A stretch of DNA of 64,000 bases. Source: a virus. Positions 59,767 to 64,000 of this stretch are shown here, one piece after another. Position numbers and translations under genes: made by a program. The notes beneath the pieces were generated by a model that saw only the letters and a program-made list of their open reading frames with translations, was not told the origin of the DNA and made no database searches. Each line of letters opens with the position of its first letter. Position 1 is the stretch's first letter. The DNA lies in the IMG/VR virus record IMGVR_UViG_3300009159_005817, positions 58,426 to 122,425 of that record. One strand, written 5' to 3'.

Positions 59767-60896
59767 TACTTACCGTTAATTCCATTAGCTGCTTTATACG
59801 CTAGATAATTATAATTTATAAAAGGTTGAGAATTTAGATGATCGATAATGGTATTACCAATTACTAAATTGGGATCATTGTATGATACTCCATTACCTAA
59901 TTTATTTCCGCCAATATAAATTTCTTCAGGGATATTCCAAACGAAAGAATTTTTTGTCTGAGAACCTTCAGACGATCCATTAATCCATAAAGTAAATTCA
60001 CTTCCAATCAAACTATTATCTAAAACTAAAGTTACATTATTCCATTGATTATTTGAGAATGAATGAGTAAATTTAGGTAGAGAGGCATAATCTGCAGCAT
60101 TTCCAAATGATACATGGGATCCATTAATCGCTAAAATCAATCCAGTCTGTGCATAATTTCCAAAAGAAAATAAAGAACATGGAGTGCTGATTCCTGAAAT
60201 ATTAGAATGTTTAAACCAAACAGATATCATGAATCCGTTAGTACCAATATAAGCATTAGAAATATCCAAGGTAATTGAATGCATTGAGCCATTAGGAGAA
60301 GAGGTATTTGATTGAAATGCTCCGTATGCAGTTCCTCCATTAGCACCAAAATCGATAGAATTCGAGTCTTCTGGAGCAAAGGTTGAAGGGAAACCGTTAA
60401 GATTACTATTTCCTAGATTATTAGTCGTTTTCGAATTAACTAGGCCTAAACAAGAGCATTGAGGAATAGAAGGATCCCATATAACCAGAGGATCAGCTAT
60501 GTGCACAAATGGATAATCTTGATTCATAATGAAATATTCAGCGGAATTATTTAACCAATTCATTGCGGCACCAATTGTTCCGTATTGAGCTCCACCAGGT
60601 CTTCCCGGTAAACCATTAATAAGTTCAAGTAATTTAGTTGGATTCGTTGAGTCAAATGAACCCCATGCTACCGGAGTATAATCACTACTTCCACCGGGAT
60701 AAGCTTCACTTTGCGCATCTTTTGTTGAGTATATGATGTATTGACTTCCACCAGTTTCACCTGCGTAATAAGTAAGACTGTCTTGTGATTGTGCTTTAGA
60801 GCTAGTTGCTACGGCAAAACCATTACTCCATAGAGTGTTAGGTTTGTAGTCGTTTACTCCACCGGCAATTGGATTTCTTTGTAATTGTAATGGCAT
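59763..60896 (-). CDS. tail protein with LamG/concanavalin-like domain
   Basis: 377 residues. The second half has a jelly-roll pattern: GFMISVWFKHSNISG, LILAINGSHVSFG, QWNNVTLVLDNS, FTLWINGSSEGSQ and EEIYIGGNKLGNG, as in LamG/lectin domains. The first half is Gly/Ser/Asn-rich. It follows the collagen-like fibre gene on the same strand, so a carbohydrate-binding part of the tail tip is likely. Confidence 0.75.
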   Translation of the reverse strand: MPLQLQRNPIAGGVNDYKPNTLWSNGFAVATSSKAQSQDSLTYYAGETGGSQYIIYSTKDAQSEAYPGGSSDYTPVAWGSFDSTNPTKLLELINGLPGRPGGAQYGTIGAAMNWLNNSAEYFIMNQDYPFVHIADPLVIWDPSIPQCSCLGLVNSKTTNNLGNSNLNGFPSTFAPEDSNSIDFGANGGTAYGAFQSNTSSPNGSMHSITLDISNAYIGTNGFMISVWFKHSNISGISTPCSLFSFGNYAQTGLILAINGSHVSFGNAADYASLPKFTHSFSNNQWNNVTLVLDNSLIGSEFTLWINGSSEGSQTKNSFVWNIPEEIYIGGNKLGNGVSYNDPNLVIGNTIIDHLNSQPFINYNYLAYKAANGINGKY

Positions 60897-60920
60897 GTTA
60901 TAATGTTTTGTTTGTTTTTA

Positions 60921-60927
60921 TATTTAT
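60921..60927 (-). promoter_or_regulatory. possible late-type promoter core ATAAATA (minus strand)
   Basis: On the minus strand the leader reads CGAATAAATATAAAAACAAA before the ATG at 60896, close to the leader at 28880. Confidence 0.35.
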
Positions 60928-60930
60928 TCG

Positions 60931-63900
60931 TTAGATGTTGTTTTTCATCTGCGATTCTAGATTTTCTACTTTGGCGGTTAATTCTTTAATTGCCTCTATT
61001 AATACCGCAACCATATTTTGATAGGCTACTGCATAAGTTCCATCATTTTTTTGATAAACTACTTCTGGAATTATGGTCATAACCTCTTGAGCAATAACAC
61101 CCATGAAACGATCACTTGATTCAGAATCAATACGTTCATAAGTTACACCTCTCAAGGAATTTACTTTATTTAAGGCCTCTATTATAGTTTCTACATTAGT
61201 TTTAACTCTTGCATCCGAGAATGCAATAATATCATTACTTGCATAAATAGAAACGTTTGCATTAGCACCAACTACCTCTATTGGGTAATTAGGCGCAGGA
61301 GTTCCAACTCCCAGATAATTATTGGTATAATCAAATACTAAATTAGGATTAGCATCGAAAGCTCCAGTATTATTATAAATCACTTGAGTATTAGTTCCAG
61401 GAACAGTTCCAGATCCAGCAGATCCTTGAATTCCTTGGAATCCTTGATTTCCACTACCTTGATTACCTTGGAATCCAAATCCTTGGAATCCTTGGAATCC
61501 TTGAGATCCTTTAGCTCCTTGATCTCCTTTAGTTCCTTGTGGTCCTTGAAATCCTTGTACTCCTGAAGTTCCGGATATACCGTTTAGACCAGTAGCACCT
61601 TGGAATCCTTGATCTCCTTTAGCACCTTGATCGCCTTTGGTACCTTGTATACCCTGGAATCCTTGGAATCCTTGTGAACCCTTAGCTCCTTGATCTCCCT
61701 TGGTTCCTTGAATACCTTGGAATCCTTGATCGCCTTTAGCACCTTGGTCACCCTTAGCACCTTGATCTCCTTTGGTACCTTGGATTCCCTGGAAACCTTG
61801 ATCTCCTTTAGTACCCTGAATACCTTGAAATCCTTGATTACCGATAGTTCCTTGAATACCTTGGAAACCTTGATTACCAAAGGTTCCTTGTATACCTTGG
61901 AATCCTTGATCTCCTTTAGCACCTTGATCGCCTTTGGTACCTTGTATACCCTGGAATCCTTGGAATCCTTGATTACCTTTATCTCCTTGATCGCCTTTAG
62001 CACCTTGTATTCCTTGAAATCCTTGATCTCCTTTGGTACCTTGAATACCTTGGAATCCTTGATCTCCTTTAGCGCCTTGGTCACCTTTAGCTCCTTGATC
62101 TCCTTTGGTTCCTTGTATACCTTGGAATCCTTGATCTCCTTTAGCACCTTGATCTCCTTTAGTACCCTGTATACCTTGAAAACCTTGATTACCAATAGTT
62201 CCTTGAATACCTTGGAATCCTTGATCTCCTTTAGCTCCTTGAATACCTTGGAATCCTTGATCTCCTTTAGCTCCTTGATCGCCTTTAGTACCTTGTATTC
62301 CTTGGAAACCTTGATTACCTTTATCTCCTTGATTACCTTGAAAACCTTGATTACCAATAGTTCCTTGAATACCTTGAAAACCTTGATTACCAATAGTTCC
62401 TTGAATACCTTGGAATCCTTGGAAACCTTGATCTCCTTTAGCTCCTTGATCTCCTTTAGCACCTTGGTCACCTTTGGTTCCTTGTATACCTTGAAAACCT
62501 TGATTACCGATGGTTCCTTGATCTCCTTTAGCACCTTGATTACCGATAGTTCCTTGAATTCCTTGAAAACCTTGATTACCTTGGGAACCATCTATACCAG
62601 CAATACCGAAAGTACCTTGGAATCCTTGATCTCCTTGTAATCCTTGTGAACCTTGTGTACCAACGGTACCTTGTCTACCTTGGAATCCTTGTGTACCAAC
62701 AGTTCCTTGTCTACCTTGAAAACCTTGTGTACCAACAGTACCTTGAATTCCTTGGAATCCTTGATCTCCTTTAGAACCCTGTATACCTTGGAATCCTTGA
62801 TCTCCTTTGGTCCCTTGTATACCTTGGAATCCTTGATCTCCTTTGGTTCCTTGAATTCCTTGAAAACCTTGATCTCCTTTAGCACCTTGATCTCCTTTAG
62901 CACCTTGATCTCCTTTGGTTCCTTGAATTCCTTGAAAACCTTGATCTCCCTTAGAACCCTGAATACCTTGGAATCCTTGATCGCCTTTGGTTCCTTGAAT
63001 TCCTTGAAAACCTTGATTACCAATAGTTCCTTGAATTCCATAAGGTCCTTGAAAACCTTGTACACCAGAAGTTCCGGATATACCGTTTAGGCCGGTAGCT
63101 CCTTGGAATCCTTGATCGCCTTTATCACCTTGGTTACCGATAGTTCCTTGTATACCTTGGAATCCCTGAGAACCTTTAGCTCCTTGATCTCCTTTAGTTC
63201 CTTGAATACCCTGAAACCCTTGATCTCCTTTAGCACCTTGATCGCCTTTAGCACCTTGGAATCCTTGATCTCCTTTGGTTCCTTGAATTCCTTGAAAACC
63301 TTGATCTCCTTTAGAACCTTGAATACCTTGAAAACCTTGATTACCAACAGTACCTTGAATTCCTTGAAATCCTTGATCTCCTTTAGAACCCTGAATACCT
63401 TGAAAACCTTGATCTCCTTTGGTTCCTTGTATTCCTTGGAATCCTTGGTCACCTTTAGCACCTTGGAATCCTTGATCTCCTTTGGTTCCTTGAATTCCTT
63501 GAAAACCTTGATCTCCTTTAGAACCTTGAATTCCTTGAAATCCTTGATTACCTTTATCGCCTTGATTACCTTGAAAACCTTGATTACCAACGGTACCTTG
63601 AATACCTTGAAAACCTTGATTACCAACGGTTCCTTGTATTCCTTGGAATCCTTGGTCACCTTTAGCACCTTGGAATCCTTGATCTCCTTTGGTTCCTTGA
63701 ATTCCTTGAAAACCTTGATCTCCTTTAGAACCTTGAATTCCTTGGAATCCTTGATCTCCTTTGGTTCCTTGATCGCCTTTAGTACCCTGTATTCCTTGAA
63801 AACCTTGGAATCCTCTATCTCCTTGATCTCCTTTAGGTCCTTGGAATCCTTGTACTCCAGAAGTTCCGGATATACCATTTAAACCAGTAGCACCTTGGAA

Positions 63901-64000
63901 ACCTTGATCTCCTTTAGCGCCTTGATCTCCTTTGGTTCCTTGTATTCCTTGGAATCCTTGATCTCCTTTGGTACCTTGAATACCCTGAATACCTTGGAAA
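60931..64000 (-). CDS. collagen-like tail fibre with C-terminal S74 chaperone domain, 5' end outside window
   Basis: One frame is open on the minus strand from the window edge to 60931. The frame at 63999 and at the S74 domain agree (distance a multiple of 3). From 64000 to about 61400 it encodes about 870 residues of Gly-X-Y repeats such as GDQGAKGDQGFQG and GIQGTKG. The insert GATGLNGISGTSGVQGF appears three times (about 61590, 63095 and 63885). The C-terminus carries the peptidase S74 / endosialidase chaperone: FSDARVKTNVETI, GVTYERIDS, RFMGVIAQEV, VAVLIEAIKEL. The chaperone should fold the trimer and cut itself off. Confidence 0.9.
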   Translation of the reverse strand, partial: FQGIQGIQGTKGDQGFQGIQGTKGDQGAKGDQGFQGATGLNGISGTSGVQGFQGPKGDQGDRGFQGFQGIQGTKGDQGTKGDQGFQGIQGSKGDQGFQGIQGTKGDQGFQGAKGDQGFQGIQGTVGNQGFQGIQGTVGNQGFQGNQGDKGNQGFQGIQGSKGDQGFQGIQGTKGDQGFQGAKGDQGFQGIQGTKGDQGFQGIQGSKGDQGFQGIQGTVGNQGFQGIQGSKGDQGFQGIQGTKGDQGFQGAKGDQGAKGDQGFQGIQGTKGDQGAKGSQGFQGIQGTIGNQGDKGDQGFQGATGLNGISGTSGVQGFQGPYGIQGTIGNQGFQGIQGTKGDQGFQGIQGSKGDQGFQGIQGTKGDQGAKGDQGAKGDQGFQGIQGTKGDQGFQGIQGTKGDQGFQGIQGSKGDQGFQGIQGTVGTQGFQGRQGTVGTQGFQGRQGTVGTQGSQGLQGDQGFQGTFGIAGIDGSQGNQGFQGIQGTIGNQGAKGDQGTIGNQGFQGIQGTKGDQGAKGDQGAKGDQGFQGFQGIQGTIGNQGFQGIQGTIGNQGFQGNQGDKGNQGFQGIQGTKGDQGAKGDQGFQGIQGAKGDQGFQGIQGTIGNQGFQGIQGTKGDQGAKGDQGFQGIQGTKGDQGAKGDQGAKGDQGFQGIQGTKGDQGFQGIQGAKGDQGDKGNQGFQGFQGIQGTKGDQGAKGDQGFQGIQGTFGNQGFQGIQGTIGNQGFQGIQGTKGDQGFQGIQGTKGDQGAKGDQGAKGDQGFQGIQGTKGDQGAKGSQGFQGFQGIQGTKGDQGAKGDQGFQGATGLNGISGTSGVQGFQGPQGTKGDQGAKGSQGFQGFQGFGFQGNQGSGNQGFQGIQGSAGSGTVPGTNTQVIYNNTGAFDANPNLVFDYTNNYLGVGTPAPNYPIEVVGANANVSIYASNDIIAFSDARVKTNVETIIEALNKVNSLRGVTYERIDSESSDRFMGVIAQEVMTIIPEVVYQKNDGTYAVAYQNMVAVLIEAIKELTAKVENLESQMKNNI
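61400..64000 (-). repeat. Gly-X-Y coding repeats
   Basis: Tandem 9- and 18-nt units, e.g. GGAGATCAAGGATTCCAA and GGTATTCAAGGA. A higher-order unit begins at each GATGLNGISGTSGVQGF: roughly 790 and 1500 bp apart. Long open frames on the other frames and on the plus strand here are by-products. Confidence 0.85.

Noticed and set aside
61584-63878. Long minus-strand frames rich in KEIKDSKVFKE
   Set aside because: They are the +1/+2 frames of the Gly-X-Y repeats and lose their frame at repeat irregularities; the GXY frame continues into the S74 domain.
61690-63882. Long plus-strand frames rich in LISFSTLNTLESL
   Set aside because: Antisense shadow of the collagen-like repeat, open only because the repeat has no stop in that register.

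Overview
The window reads as part of the genome of a large, lytic-looking tailed phage that infects a member of the Bacteroidota (Flavobacterium/Cytophaga-like). The DNA is AT-rich, and about one hundred tightly packed, mostly short genes run on one strand with 1-40 nt overlaps. There are no obvious Shine-Dalgarno sites. Promoters carry a Bacteroidota-type -7 element (TATATTTG). One giant gene ends in a type IX secretion (gliding-motility) C-terminal domain, a hallmark of that phylum. Phage identity is supported by a GH19 endolysin with a holin/spanin-like neighbour, a collagen-like S74 tail fibre, proteins with a T4-type capsid-targeting peptide, two RNA ligases, tRNAs, DHFR and thymidylate synthase. 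No integrase, transposase, CRISPR array, terminase, portal or major capsid gene is visible here.

Layout. 1-4.6 kb: Nudix hydrolase, 2OG-Fe(II) oxygenase, LpxH-like phosphoesterase, glycosyltransferase, truncated UDP-sugar dehydrogenase, cupin, MazG-like protein. 4.6-14.6 kb: many small proteins, an Rnl5-like RNA ligase, a PD-(D/E)XK-like protein, an FkbM methyltransferase and thymidylate synthase. 14.7-18.7 kb: endolysin, membrane coiled-coil proteins and a Rieske oxygenase, closed by a strong terminator. 18.7-20.6 kb: envelope cassette (outer-membrane beta-barrel, SemiSWEET/YgjV-like protein, small membrane proteins, GIY-YIG). 20.6-21.1 and 23.7-24.7 kb: two apparently non-coding, structured stretches around a DUF932 operon. 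25.2-32.4 kb: a cassette of capsid-targeted internal proteins. 32.5-37.5 kb: the T9SS adhesin. 37.5-48.2 kb: DNA metabolism and regulation (stand-alone DnaA domain IV, photolyase-like protein, RadA-like ATPase, exonuclease, Rnl1-like ligase). 48.2-49 kb: tRNA-Leu, an initiator-type tRNA, a tRNA-like remnant and a terminator. 49-54.5 kb: glycan pathway (glycosyltransferases, FkbM methyltransferase, carbamoyltransferase, GDP-mannose dehydratase). 54.5-59.8 kb: exonuclease, AAA+ ATPase, UvsE, nucleotidyltransferase, DHFR. 59.8-64 kb, minus strand: a lectin-like tail protein and the collagen-like fibre.

Two systems stand out. (1) Nine proteins in 25.2-32.4 kb share an N-terminal 11-13 residue peptide ending in (L/I)xE (FLNE, FINE, WINE, WLNE, FLTE). 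This matches the capsid-targeting and prohead-protease cleavage signal of T4 internal proteins. Their bodies include two ADP-ribosyltransferase-like folds, a PAP2-like phosphatase, a nucleotidyltransferase, a ParB/Srx-like domain and a KTSC domain, so the cassette looks like a set of packaged, injectable host-takeover effectors. (2) Twelve copies of an identical 13-nt element (TGTTAATAACTTT) stand before genes. In nine copies the distance from the element's dyad to the end of TATATTTG/A is exactly 55 bp. The element is a near-match to a DnaA box, and one copy drives a gene encoding only DnaA domain IV, which suggests a DnaA-derived regulator of the early genes.

The glycan genes (2-14 kb and 45-54.5 kb) probably build or decorate a sugar on the virion or the host surface. 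The RNA ligases and tRNAs point to countering host tRNA cleavage. UvsE and the photolyase-like protein point to life in sunlit water. All assignments rest on motif reading of the sequence alone; no database search was run.
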